Assembly: GCA_021793055.1 (NCBI GenBank)
Contig: JAJYTL010000128.1
Coordinates: 1-8,434 of the forward strand
Length of the DNA: 8,434 bases
Direction: 5' to 3'
Source: Pseudomonadota bacterium
GTDB lineage: Bacteria; Pseudomonadota; Alphaproteobacteria; Ferrovibrionales; Ferrovibrionaceae
The notes below the pieces were generated by a model. That model had not been told where the DNA came from. It made no database searches and saw only the letters and a list, made by a program, of their open reading frames with translations. Position 1 is the first letter of the stretch. The number at the start of each line of letters is the position of its first letter. This document shows positions 1 to 5,746 of the stretch, piece after piece. A program made the position numbers and the translations under genes.

Positions 1-759
1 GACCGCGCCGCCGATAACATAGAGGATCGACACCCGGGCCGGCGTCCAGTGGTGGAACTCCTGAAGAAATTTCGGGAAAAAGACGTTGGCGACGGTCGAG
101 CCCAAGGCGCCGAGGAAGGCCACCGCGGCGATGATCGCGAGCCGGCCGGGATAGGCGCGGAGCAGCGCCCGCAGGGGCGCCAGCACGTGGCGCCGCCGCG
201 CCGCGAGATCGTGCGCCTCGAAGCGTCGGCTTTCCGGCAGCAGGCGGCGGATCGGGATGATGAGCGCGAGCGGCACCACGGCCAGGGCATAGAGCCCGCG
301 CCAGCCGTAAGGCACGACGTCGATCATGCCGAAAACCAGCGACGCCAAGCCGTAGCCCATGCCGGCCAGCGCGCCGAGAAGCCCGATCGCCCAGCCGCGC
401 ACCCCGGCCGTGACCTCTTCCGCGACGATGACGACGGCGACCACGACCTCGGCCCCGGCGCAGGCGCGGGCGAGCACCTGGGCCGCGACGAAGGTCGCGG
501 TATCGGGCGCGACCGCGCTCAAGAGCGTGAACAGCGTGTAGCCGACGATGGTGTAGAGCAGCATGCGGCGGCGGCCGAAAACGTCGGCGAAGGGTGTGAT
601 CAGCAGCGCCCCGAGATAGCCCATGCGGATGAACGACAGGACGAAGCCGAGATCGGCGCCGGCGATGGCGAGCCCGCGCTGAATCTGGCGCAGCGCGAGA
701 CTGAGCAGCGCCTCGTCGTAGACGTCGAAGAAATGCGCGCTGACCGCAATGCCGAACAC
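1..759 (-). CDS. MFS transporter, C-terminal part beyond the window
   Basis: Inner-membrane secondary transporter of the major facilitator superfamily, sugar/metabolite:H+ symporter type; substrate unknown. The visible 253 residues cover about the first seven membrane segments. Near the start is FFDVYDEALL, typical of this branch in TM1. The motif A loop between TM2 and TM3 is present (PFADVFGRRR, about residues 56-65). LPESRRFE (about 174-181) marks the end of the N-terminal six-helix half, followed by a cytoplasmic loop and a TM7-like segment. The gene is open at the left edge, so the C-terminal half is missing only because the window ends. The start is uncertain: GTG at 759 is the only ATG/GTG/TTG available, yet coding-like sequence continues in frame upstream towards 873 (see findings). 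It lies just downstream of rlmN on the same strand and may be co-transcribed. Confidence 0.85.
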   Translation of the reverse strand, partial: MFGIAVSAHFFDVYDEALLSLALRQIQRGLAIAGADLGFVLSFIRMGYLGALLITPFADVFGRRRMLLYTIVGYTLFTLLSAVAPDTATFVAAQVLARACAGAEVVVAVVIVAEEVTAGVRGWAIGLLGALAGMGYGLASLVFGMIDVVPYGWRGLYALAVVPLALIIPIRRLLPESRRFEAHDLAARRRHVLAPLRALLRAYPGRLAIIAAVAFLGALGSTVANVFFPKFLQEFHHWTPARVSILYVIGGAV

Positions 760-880
760 CTTCCACTGCCGCCCGGTGAAGGGCGGACTGCGGCCGAAAA
801 TGCCGAGATGGACCGAGCGCGTCCGCTCGCCGGCGGACGTGCGGTTCGCCGCGGGCGAGGGTTCCGCGGTCAGCGGCGGG

Positions 881-2056
881 TCACGCCGCGCTCGGCGTGC
901 CGTCCGCCGCCGTCTCGCGGACGGCGCGGCGCGACAGCCGCTGGCTCGCCGATTTGAGCTGGCCGCAGGCGGCCAGGATATCCTGGCCGCGCGAGATTCG
1001 GACCGGGGCCGAATAGCCGGCGGCGTTGATGATCTCGGCGAAAGCCTTGATCGCCGCCGGGCTCGAGCAGCCGTAGGGCGCGCCGGGCCAGGGATTGAAC
1101 GGGATCAGGTTGACCTTGGCCGGAATGCCGCGCAACAGCCGCGTCAGCGCCCGGGCGTCCGCCGGACTGTCGTTCACGCCGTACAGCATGCCATATTCGA
1201 CGGTGATGCGCCGGGCATTGTTGGCGCCGGGATAGGCGCGCGCCGCGGCGAGCAGCTCCTTCAGCGGATATTTGCGGTTGATCGGCACGATCCGGTCGCG
1301 CAGTTCGTCGGTTACCGCGTGCAGGCTGATGGCGAGATTGACGCCGAGTTCGCGGCCGCAGCGCTCGATCATCGGCACGATGCCGGCGGTGGACAGCGTG
1401 ATGCGCCGGCGCGACAGCGCGATGCCCTCGCCGTCCATGGCGATGGCAAGGGCCTTGGCGACATTGTCGTAGTTCAGCAACGGCTCGCCCATGCCCATCA
1501 TCACGATGTTCGAGAGCATGCGCCCGCTCTTCGGCGTCGGCCATTCGCCGAGCGCGTCGCGCGCGATCAGGATCTGGCCGACGATCTCGGCCGCGGTCAC
1601 GTTGCGGACCAGCTTCTGGGTTCCGGTGTGGCAGAAGGCGCAGGTCAGGGTGCAGCCGACCTGGGACGAGACGCAGAGCGCGCCGCGATCCGCCTCCGGA
1701 ATGTGGACGGTCTCGACTTCCTGTCCGTCGGCAAAGCGCACCAGCCACTTGCGGGTGCCGTCGGCGCTCTCAAGGGCGCGCGCCACCTCGGGACGGCGAA
1801 TGACGAAGTTTTCCTCAAGACGCCCCCGGGTCGCCTTCGCGAGCGTGGTCATCTCGGCGAAGCCGCGCGCGCCGCGGTAATAGAGCCAATGCCAGAGCTG
1901 GCGGGCCCGCATCGGCGCGCTGGCCTCGCGCTCGCCGAGGCTCACCAGGGCCGCCGCGAGCTCGGGTCGGGTCAAGCCGATCAGGTTGCGGCCCGGCTCC
2001 GCCCCCTCGCCGGAAACCGGCGGCGGAGCGGCGGCTAGGTTCTGCTCAAGGCTCAT
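881..2056 (-). CDS. rlmN: Dual-specificity 23S rRNA (A2503-C2)/tRNA (A37-C2) methyltransferase RlmN
   Basis: Cytoplasmic radical-SAM enzyme of 391 residues that methylates C2 of A2503 in 23S rRNA and, in known members, A37 of some tRNAs. The 4Fe-4S motif CTLTCAFC is at residues 135-142, with C135, C139 and C142 as cluster ligands. C128 in CVSSQVGC and C364 in AACGQL match the two cysteines needed for catalysis in E. coli RlmN (C118 and the methyl-carrying C355). GMGEPLLN (188-195) is the SAM-contacting GEP-type motif, and NPWPGAPYG near 331-339 is also family-typical. The N-terminal accessory domain spans about residues 20-110. ATG at 2056 is preceded by GAAGG about five bases upstream. It begins 23 bp after the IalB-like gene ends, suggesting one transcript. 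Length is normal and no key residue is missing. Confidence 0.97.
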   Translation of the reverse strand: MSLEQNLAAAPPPVSGEGAEPGRNLIGLTRPELAAALVSLGEREASAPMRARQLWHWLYYRGARGFAEMTTLAKATRGRLEENFVIRRPEVARALESADGTRKWLVRFADGQEVETVHIPEADRGALCVSSQVGCTLTCAFCHTGTQKLVRNVTAAEIVGQILIARDALGEWPTPKSGRMLSNIVMMGMGEPLLNYDNVAKALAIAMDGEGIALSRRRITLSTAGIVPMIERCGRELGVNLAISLHAVTDELRDRIVPINRKYPLKELLAAARAYPGANNARRITVEYGMLYGVNDSPADARALTRLLRGIPAKVNLIPFNPWPGAPYGCSSPAAIKAFAEIINAAGYSAPVRISRGQDILAACGQLKSASQRLSRRAVRETAADGTPSAA

Positions 2057-2079
2057 AGGGCCCTTCGACCTTCGATCAT

Positions 2080-2607
2080 CTACCGGCAGGCGTGGGCGAT
2101 GGTCTGCAAGGCCTTGGTGATGCCGTCGAGAGAATAGGTGTCGGTGGTGCCGACACCGCGCGCGGGCTCTCCCTTGACGGTCATCGACGAGCCTTTTCTC
2201 ATCGCCGCGATCAAGCCGGTCCGGGTCTGATCGTCCAACGCCCAGGCGGTGTCCTGATAGCCCGGCTTATCGACGGTGGCCAACGTGAAGGTGGCGCTGC
2301 CGATCGCCACCGCGACCTTAGAGTCCTTGCGATAGGGATAGCCGGCATTGACGCTGATCTGGTTCATGGCCTTATCGCCGACCTGGTCACTAATCAGGAT
2401 GTAAACGTCGCCGCGCTTCACCTCGGGCTCGCTCCGGACGGGCCGACCGACGATGTAGCAGGTCCGTTTTTGCGGCGGTCCTATCGTATAGGCCGCCCAG
2501 GCCTGGAAGCTGCCGATCGACTTGGGCTGTTCACGGGCGATCGCCGCCGTCGGCACCAAGGCCGCGGCAAGCAGTCCGGCGAAGAGAAAACGAGTCGCTC
2601 TCAACAT
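2080..2607 (-). CDS. Exported invasion-associated locus B (IalB) family protein
   Basis: A 175-residue exported protein. Residues 1-24 form a classic signal peptide: basic MLRATR, a hydrophobic core, then cleavage after AIA. The mature part fits the IalB family: an aromatic GSFQAWAAY start, CYIVGRP with C50, a beta-rich middle with NQISVNAGYPY, an IGSATFTL strand, MTVKGEPARGVGTTDTYSLDGI near the C-terminus, and a terminal Cys (C174) probably disulphide-bonded to C50. IalB was first studied in Bartonella, where it affects erythrocyte invasion; most relatives belong to free-living alphaproteobacteria and have no known function, so no virulence role is implied. It lies between an RNA methyltransferase gene (54 bp upstream) and rlmN (23 bp downstream), all on the same strand. 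Confidence 0.88.
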   Translation of the reverse strand: MLRATRFLFAGLLAAALVPTAAIAREQPKSIGSFQAWAAYTIGPPQKRTCYIVGRPVRSEPEVKRGDVYILISDQVGDKAMNQISVNAGYPYRKDSKVAVAIGSATFTLATVDKPGYQDTAWALDDQTRTGLIAAMRKGSSMTVKGEPARGVGTTDTYSLDGITKALQTIAHACR

Positions 2608-2661
2608 GACCTCACCATGGGTGCTCAGATCGGCCCTTTCTAACCCACCTTGGGCCGTCCG

Positions 2662-3189
2662 TCACGCGCGAGAACGCCGCAGGGGCGAGCCGTGGCGGTG
2701 CGGCGGCACCGGCTCGGGCTTGGCCGTCGAGGACAAGGGCCGCTCGGGGAAGCGGCCATAGGCGATCAGCCGGTCGTACATGACGATCGAGCCGGCAACC
2801 GCGAGATTGACGCAAAACCTGGTCGGAATGCGCACCACATGGTCGCATCGGGCCAAAAGCTCCGGCGACAACACGCCGCGCTCCGGGCCGAAGACATAGG
2901 CCGCGCGCTGGGGGTGGGGGAAGCTCGGCAAGTCCTCGGCCTCGGGCAGGAATTCCACCCCGACCAAGCGGCAGCCGCCGGGGAGATCGAGATCCGCCAC
3001 CCGGTCGTAATGGTACCAGGGCACATGCTCCGGCGTATGGCTGGTATCGGAGGGCGCGCGCTCGACCCGGCTTTCGGCCGCGATGGTCAAAACGAAGGCC
3101 GCCCCGAAGGCATGTGCCGAGCGGAACAGGTTTCCTGCATTTACTGGCTTGGAAATCCGCTCCGCGCCGATGGCAAAATAGCCCCGCAT
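2662..3189 (-). CDS. SpoU/TrmH-family RNA 2'-O-methyltransferase (SPOUT fold)
   Basis: A 175-residue SAM-dependent RNA ribose methyltransferase with the trefoil-knot SPOUT fold, expected to modify tRNA or rRNA as a dimer; the target nucleotide cannot be told. Motif 1 is ISKPVNAGNLFRSAHAFG (residues 12-29, with N17 and the catalytic-type R23). Motif 2 is YVFGPERG (98-105). Motif 3, RIPTRFCVNLAVAGSIVMYD (120-139), forms the knot and SAM pocket. After residue 150 there is only a basic, proline-rich tail. The frame stays open upstream to an ATG at 3243, but ATG 3189 is chosen: MRGYFAIG is the usual family start, and a perfect AGGAGG lies seven bases before it. It is the first gene of the minus-strand cluster and diverges from the quinone oxidoreductase gene. 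Confidence 0.92.
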   Translation of the reverse strand: MRGYFAIGAERISKPVNAGNLFRSAHAFGAAFVLTIAAESRVERAPSDTSHTPEHVPWYHYDRVADLDLPGGCRLVGVEFLPEAEDLPSFPHPQRAAYVFGPERGVLSPELLARCDHVVRIPTRFCVNLAVAGSIVMYDRLIAYGRFPERPLSSTAKPEPVPPHRHGSPLRRSRA

Positions 3190-3196
3190 CCGCTGT

Positions 3197-3202
3197 CCTC
3201 CT
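3197..3202 (-). promoter_or_regulatory. Ribosome binding site that fixes the SpoU methyltransferase start
   Basis: On the minus strand this reads AGGAGG, a perfect Shine-Dalgarno core, seven bases before ATG 3189. It lies inside the longer frame that would begin at 3243, so it argues for the shorter protein. A second GGAGG follows immediately upstream. Confidence 0.8.
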
Positions 3203-3233
3203 CTCCTCCGCGCTGGCGCCGCCAAGCCCCCGT

Positions 3234-3262
3234 TTGACGGCAAGCGGCCTTCACGCTATCAC
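3234..3262 (+). promoter_or_regulatory. Sigma70-like promoter for the quinone oxidoreductase/SDR operon
   Basis: TTGACG (3234-3239) is a five-of-six match to the -35 consensus. After exactly 17 bases comes TATCAC (3257-3262), four of six to the -10 consensus. Transcription would start near 3269, leaving a leader of about 45 bases before ATG 3315. The -10 hexamer overlaps the first copy of a 9-bp direct repeat (3252-3260), a possible place for a regulator to bind. Assigned by eye only. Confidence 0.5.
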
Positions 3263-3314
3263 GCACACGCTATCCGGCGCCCTGGCGGCGCTCAGCCGAG
3301 GGGAGGAGAAAACC

Positions 3315-4298
3315 ATGAAAGCCGTGCTTTGCAAACAATTCGGGCCGCCGTCTTCGCTGGTGGTCGAGGATATCGCGCCGCCGCAGCTCGGACCGACGGA
3401 TGTCCGGATCGCGATCCATGCCGCCGGGGTCAACTTTCCCGACACGTTGATCATCACCGGCGCCTACCAAAACAAGCCGCCATTCCCCTTCACACCCGGC
3501 ATGGAAGTGGGCGGCATCATCACCGAGATCGGGCCCAAGGTGACCACCGTCAAGGTCGGCGACCGGGTCATGGCCACGACCGGCACGGGCGGTTTCGCGG
3601 AGCAATGCGCGGCCGCCGAGGCCTCGGTCTATGTCATTCCCGATTCGATGGATTTCGTCTCGGCGGCAGCCTTCCCGGTGACTTATGGCACGACCTACCA
3701 CGCCCTCGTCGATCGCGGTCAGCTCAAGCCGGGCGAATGGCTCCTCGTGCATGGCGCGGGCGGCGGCGTCGGGATTTCGGCGGTCGAGGTCGGCAAGCTT
3801 CTCGGCGCCCGCGTGATCGCCACCGCCGGCTCGGCGGAGAAGCTCGAAACGGCGCGGCAATACGGCGCCGAGGCGCTGATCAACTATCGCACCGAAAACA
3901 TCCGCGATCGGGTGAAGGAAATCACGGGTGACGCCGGCGCCGATGTTGTCTACGACCCGGTCGGCGGCGACGTGTTCGACCAGTCGCTCCGCTGCACCGC
4001 CTGGAAGGGTCGGCTGTTGGTCATCGGATTCGCGTCCGGCCGCATCCCGCAGGCGCCGGCGAACCTGCTTCTGATCAAGGGCTTCTCGGTGGTCGGCGTC
4101 TATTGGGGTTCCTTCACCGTGCACGAGCCGGAAAAGAGCCGCGCCAATTTCCGCACCCTTCTCGACTTGGTCGCCGAAGGCAAGATCAAGCCGCACGTCT
4201 CGGCAACCTGGCCGCTCGAAGGCGCGCCGGAGGCGCTGCAGGCCTTGATCGATCGCAAGGTCACCGGCAAGGCCGTCATCACGGTCCGCCAGAGTTAA
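3315..4298 (+). CDS. NADPH:quinone oxidoreductase family protein (zinc-independent MDR)
   Basis: Cytoplasmic medium-chain dehydrogenase/reductase of 327 residues, quinone oxidoreductase branch; relatives reduce quinones or enones, or act on acyl derivatives, with NADPH. The N-terminal GroES-like domain (about 1-125) has the family motifs GVNFPDTL (38-45) and FTPGMEVGG (59-67), and lacks the zinc-binding cysteines and histidines of alcohol dehydrogenases. The Rossmann domain has HGAGGGVG at 146-153, the glycine-rich cofactor loop, and DVVYDPVGG (230-238) further on. The C-terminus KVTGKAVITV is typical. ATG 3315 is chosen over the open upstream frame because GGAGG (3302-3306) lies eight bases before it and similarity to the family begins at MKAVLCKQFG. 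An SDR gene follows 41 bp downstream with its own Shine-Dalgarno, so the two probably form an operon. The true substrate is unknown. Confidence 0.93.
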   Translation: MKAVLCKQFGPPSSLVVEDIAPPQLGPTDVRIAIHAAGVNFPDTLIITGAYQNKPPFPFTPGMEVGGIITEIGPKVTTVKVGDRVMATTGTGGFAEQCAAAEASVYVIPDSMDFVSAAAFPVTYGTTYHALVDRGQLKPGEWLLVHGAGGGVGISAVEVGKLLGARVIATAGSAEKLETARQYGAEALINYRTENIRDRVKEITGDAGADVVYDPVGGDVFDQSLRCTAWKGRLLVIGFASGRIPQAPANLLLIKGFSVVGVYWGSFTVHEPEKSRANFRTLLDLVAEGKIKPHVSATWPLEGAPEALQALIDRKVTGKAVITVRQS

Positions 4299-4339
4299 TC
4301 CAAAGCCGCATTTCAAACCGCTGAACTAAGGAGAAAATC

Positions 4340-5101
4340 ATGGATCTCAAGGGCGTTTCCGCACTCATCACGGGCGGCGCGTCGGGCCTTGGCGCCGCCA
4401 CCGCCCGGGCGCTCACCGCGGCCGGTGCGCGCTGCGCGCTGCTCGACGTCAATCGCGACCTGGTCGAGAAGACCGCGGCCGAGATCGGCGGCATCGGTCT
4501 CGTCTGCGACGTCGCCAGCGCGGAATCGGCCGAAGCAGCCATCGCCGCCGCCGAGGCCAAGCACGGCGTCGCCCGCGTCCTGGTCAATTGCGCCGGCGTC
4601 GGCACGCCGGCCCGGGCGGTCGGCCGCGACGGACCGATGAAGCTCGAGGTCTTCAGCCGCGTCATCAACATCAACCTGATCGGCACCTTCAATATGATCC
4701 GGCTGGCCGCGGCACGGATGCAAACCGCGCCGGCCTTGGCCGACAACGAGCGCGGCGTGATCGTCTCGACCGCCTCGGTCGCCGCCTTCGACGGCCAGAT
4801 CGGGCAGCCGGCCTATTCCGCCTCCAAGGGCGGCGTGGTCTCGATGACCCTGCCGCTCGCGCGCGAATTCGCCTCGACCGGCATTCGCGTCATGACCATC
4901 GCGCCAGGGCTGTTCTCGACGCCGATGCTCCATGGTCTGCCCGAGGCGGCCCATGCCGCCCTGATCGCCTCGACACTGTTTCCGAAGCGCCTCGGCGAGC
5001 CGGAGGAATACGCCAAGCTCGCGCGCCATATCTGCGAAAACGCCATGCTGAACGGCGAGGTCATCCGTCTCGACGGCGGCGTGCGCTTGACCGCGAAGTA
5101 A
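4340..5101 (+). CDS. Short-chain dehydrogenase, HSD10-like (3-hydroxyacyl-CoA dehydrogenase type II)
   Basis: Classical SDR of 253 residues using NAD(H). The cofactor loop TGGASGLG is at 11-18, and D36 after the second strand suggests NAD rather than NADP. NCAG is at 83-86. The catalytic residues are N112, S146, Y159 and K163, seen in TASVAAFDGQIGQPAYSASK (144-163). This segment closely resembles human HSD17B10 and bacterial type II 3-hydroxyacyl-CoA dehydrogenases, as do APGLFSTPML and the end GEVIRLDGGVRL. The probable reaction is oxidation of a 3-hydroxyacyl-CoA, for example in branched-chain amino acid or fatty acid breakdown; this is inferred from family resemblance. AAGGAG (4328-4333) lies six bases before the ATG. 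Second gene of the operon with the quinone oxidoreductase. It ends 32 bp from the convergent pterin dehydratase gene. Confidence 0.93.
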   Translation: MDLKGVSALITGGASGLGAATARALTAAGARCALLDVNRDLVEKTAAEIGGIGLVCDVASAESAEAAIAAAEAKHGVARVLVNCAGVGTPARAVGRDGPMKLEVFSRVININLIGTFNMIRLAAARMQTAPALADNERGVIVSTASVAAFDGQIGQPAYSASKGGVVSMTLPLAREFASTGIRVMTIAPGLFSTPMLHGLPEAAHAALIASTLFPKRLGEPEEYAKLARHICENAMLNGEVIRLDGGVRLTAK

Positions 5102-5133
5102 GCGGGCGCTGATCACCCGACGACAAGCCTGCC

Positions 5134-5421
5134 TCAGGCGACCCCGTCGATAAAACGAGCGAGGCGGACGTCACGTTCGGTGACGCCGCCCGCCTCGTGG
5201 GTCGCGAGCGTGATCTCCACCCGGTTGTAGACATTGAACCATTCCGGGTGGTGATCCATCTTCTCCGCCATTAGCGCCACCCGGGTCATGAAACCGAAGG
5301 CGGCGTTGAAATCGGCGAAGCGGAAACTCTTCGCGATCGCGTCGCGCCCCTCGACGACGCGCCAGCCGGGAAGCTCGGCGAGGGCCGAGCGGCGCTCCTG
5401 CGGACCTAATTTGCCGACCAT
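5134..5421 (-). CDS. phhB: Pterin-4a-carbinolamine dehydratase
   Basis: A small 95-residue enzyme that dehydrates 4a-hydroxytetrahydropterin, recycling tetrahydropterin after aromatic amino acid hydroxylation; homologues may also serve molybdopterin-linked roles. The signature is clear: EKMDHHPEWFNVYNRVEITL (53-72) with the paired H57-H58-P59, then H75 and D84, the expected active-site set. The length fits the usual 90-110 residues. The frame is open upstream to 5544, but ATG 5421 is chosen because AAGGAG lies six bases before it and the family starts here. No phenylalanine hydroxylase gene is visible in the window, so the role in phenylalanine breakdown is not shown by context. It converges on the SDR gene and stands alone on its strand. 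Confidence 0.93.
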   Translation of the reverse strand: MVGKLGPQERRSALAELPGWRVVEGRDAIAKSFRFADFNAAFGFMTRVALMAEKMDHHPEWFNVYNRVEITLATHEAGGVTERDVRLARFIDGVA

Positions 5422-5427
5422 CTGCCT

Positions 5428-5433
5428 CTCCTT
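5428..5433 (-). promoter_or_regulatory. Ribosome binding site that fixes the pterin dehydratase start
   Basis: Reads AAGGAG on the minus strand, six bases before ATG 5421. It lies within the longer open frame reaching 5544 and so supports the 95-residue protein. Confidence 0.75.
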
Positions 5434-5645
5434 GCCATCGTTTCGCCGCGCGCCCGGGCCGTTCAGCGCTTGCGCGCCAGGATCAAGCCGCCGGTCGCCG
5501 CGAGCGCTATCGCTGATCGCGCTATCCGATCGCGCAGCGATCATCGCTCACCGCCGCGGCGGGGGTCGATCGCAGCTCCGTTTCCGCGCCGCCTTCCGTC
5601 TTCGCTCCAGCCAGCGGGTGGATTGGAACCGCGTTTTAAAACAGT

Positions 5646-5657
5646 ATGTTGCAACAT
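5646..5657. promoter_or_regulatory. Perfect 12-bp palindrome, candidate operator
   Basis: ATGTTGCAACAT reads the same on both strands and sits five bases from TTTTAAAA, in an AT-rich island within otherwise very GC-rich DNA. It lies between the divergent pterin dehydratase gene and the proposed RNA gene. Dimeric regulators often bind such sites, but the cognate protein cannot be named from this sequence. Confidence 0.35.
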
Positions 5658-5700
5658 CCCAAGAGCGCCGTCCCGACATCGCCGACGCCGTAAAAATGCC

Positions 5701-5729
5701 TTGATTCAGTCCCTTTAGCGCCGCATTAC
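5701..5729 (+). promoter_or_regulatory. Weak sigma70-like promoter before the proposed structured RNA
   Basis: TTGATT (5701-5706) matches four of six -35 positions. After 17 bases comes CATTAC (5724-5729), only three of six at -10. Transcription would start near 5736, about ten bases before the first base of the closing helix of the RNA candidate. The spacing is right, but the -10 match is poor. Confidence 0.3.
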
Positions 5730-5746
5730 CCGGCCATCATTCTACA

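Larger units (their letters stand above)
5422..5735. other. Intergenic region upstream of pterin dehydratase, with inverted repeats
   Basis: No gene with a convincing start was found here. The stretch holds, from left to right: a short hydrophobic out-of-frame reading (5463-5540, minus) with no normal start codon; an imperfect hairpin at 5502-5549; an AT-rich patch TTTTAAAA at 5634-5641; a perfect 12-bp palindrome at 5646-5657; and a weak rightward promoter beginning at 5701. It should contain the leftward promoter for the pterin dehydratase, but no clear -35/-10 pair was identified on that strand. Confidence 0.5.

Noticed and set aside
870..1748. Long arginine-rich reading on the minus strand inside rlmN, and long plus-strand readings at 749-2038 and 49-957
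   Set aside because: Shadow frames of rlmN and the MFS gene, caused by high GC. They consist of repetitive Arg/Ala/Gly/Asp and have no family features.
3216..3291. Inverted repeat GCGCCGCCA (3216-3224) and TGGCGGCGC (3283-3291) in the divergent promoter
   Set aside because: The arms are made only of common GC words and lie 58 bases apart; such matches are expected by chance here.
5127..5139. Small hairpin GCCTG-CCT-CAGGC between the convergent SDR and pterin dehydratase genes
   Set aside because: Only 5 bp with a three-base loop, no T tract on either strand, and it overlaps the stop codon of the pterin dehydratase gene; too weak to call a terminator.
5600..5632. tRNA-like T arm on the minus strand (GGTTCCAATCC)
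   Set aside because: No cloverleaf could be built: there is no acceptor stem, anticodon arm or CCA at the right distances, and the loop lacks TTCGA.
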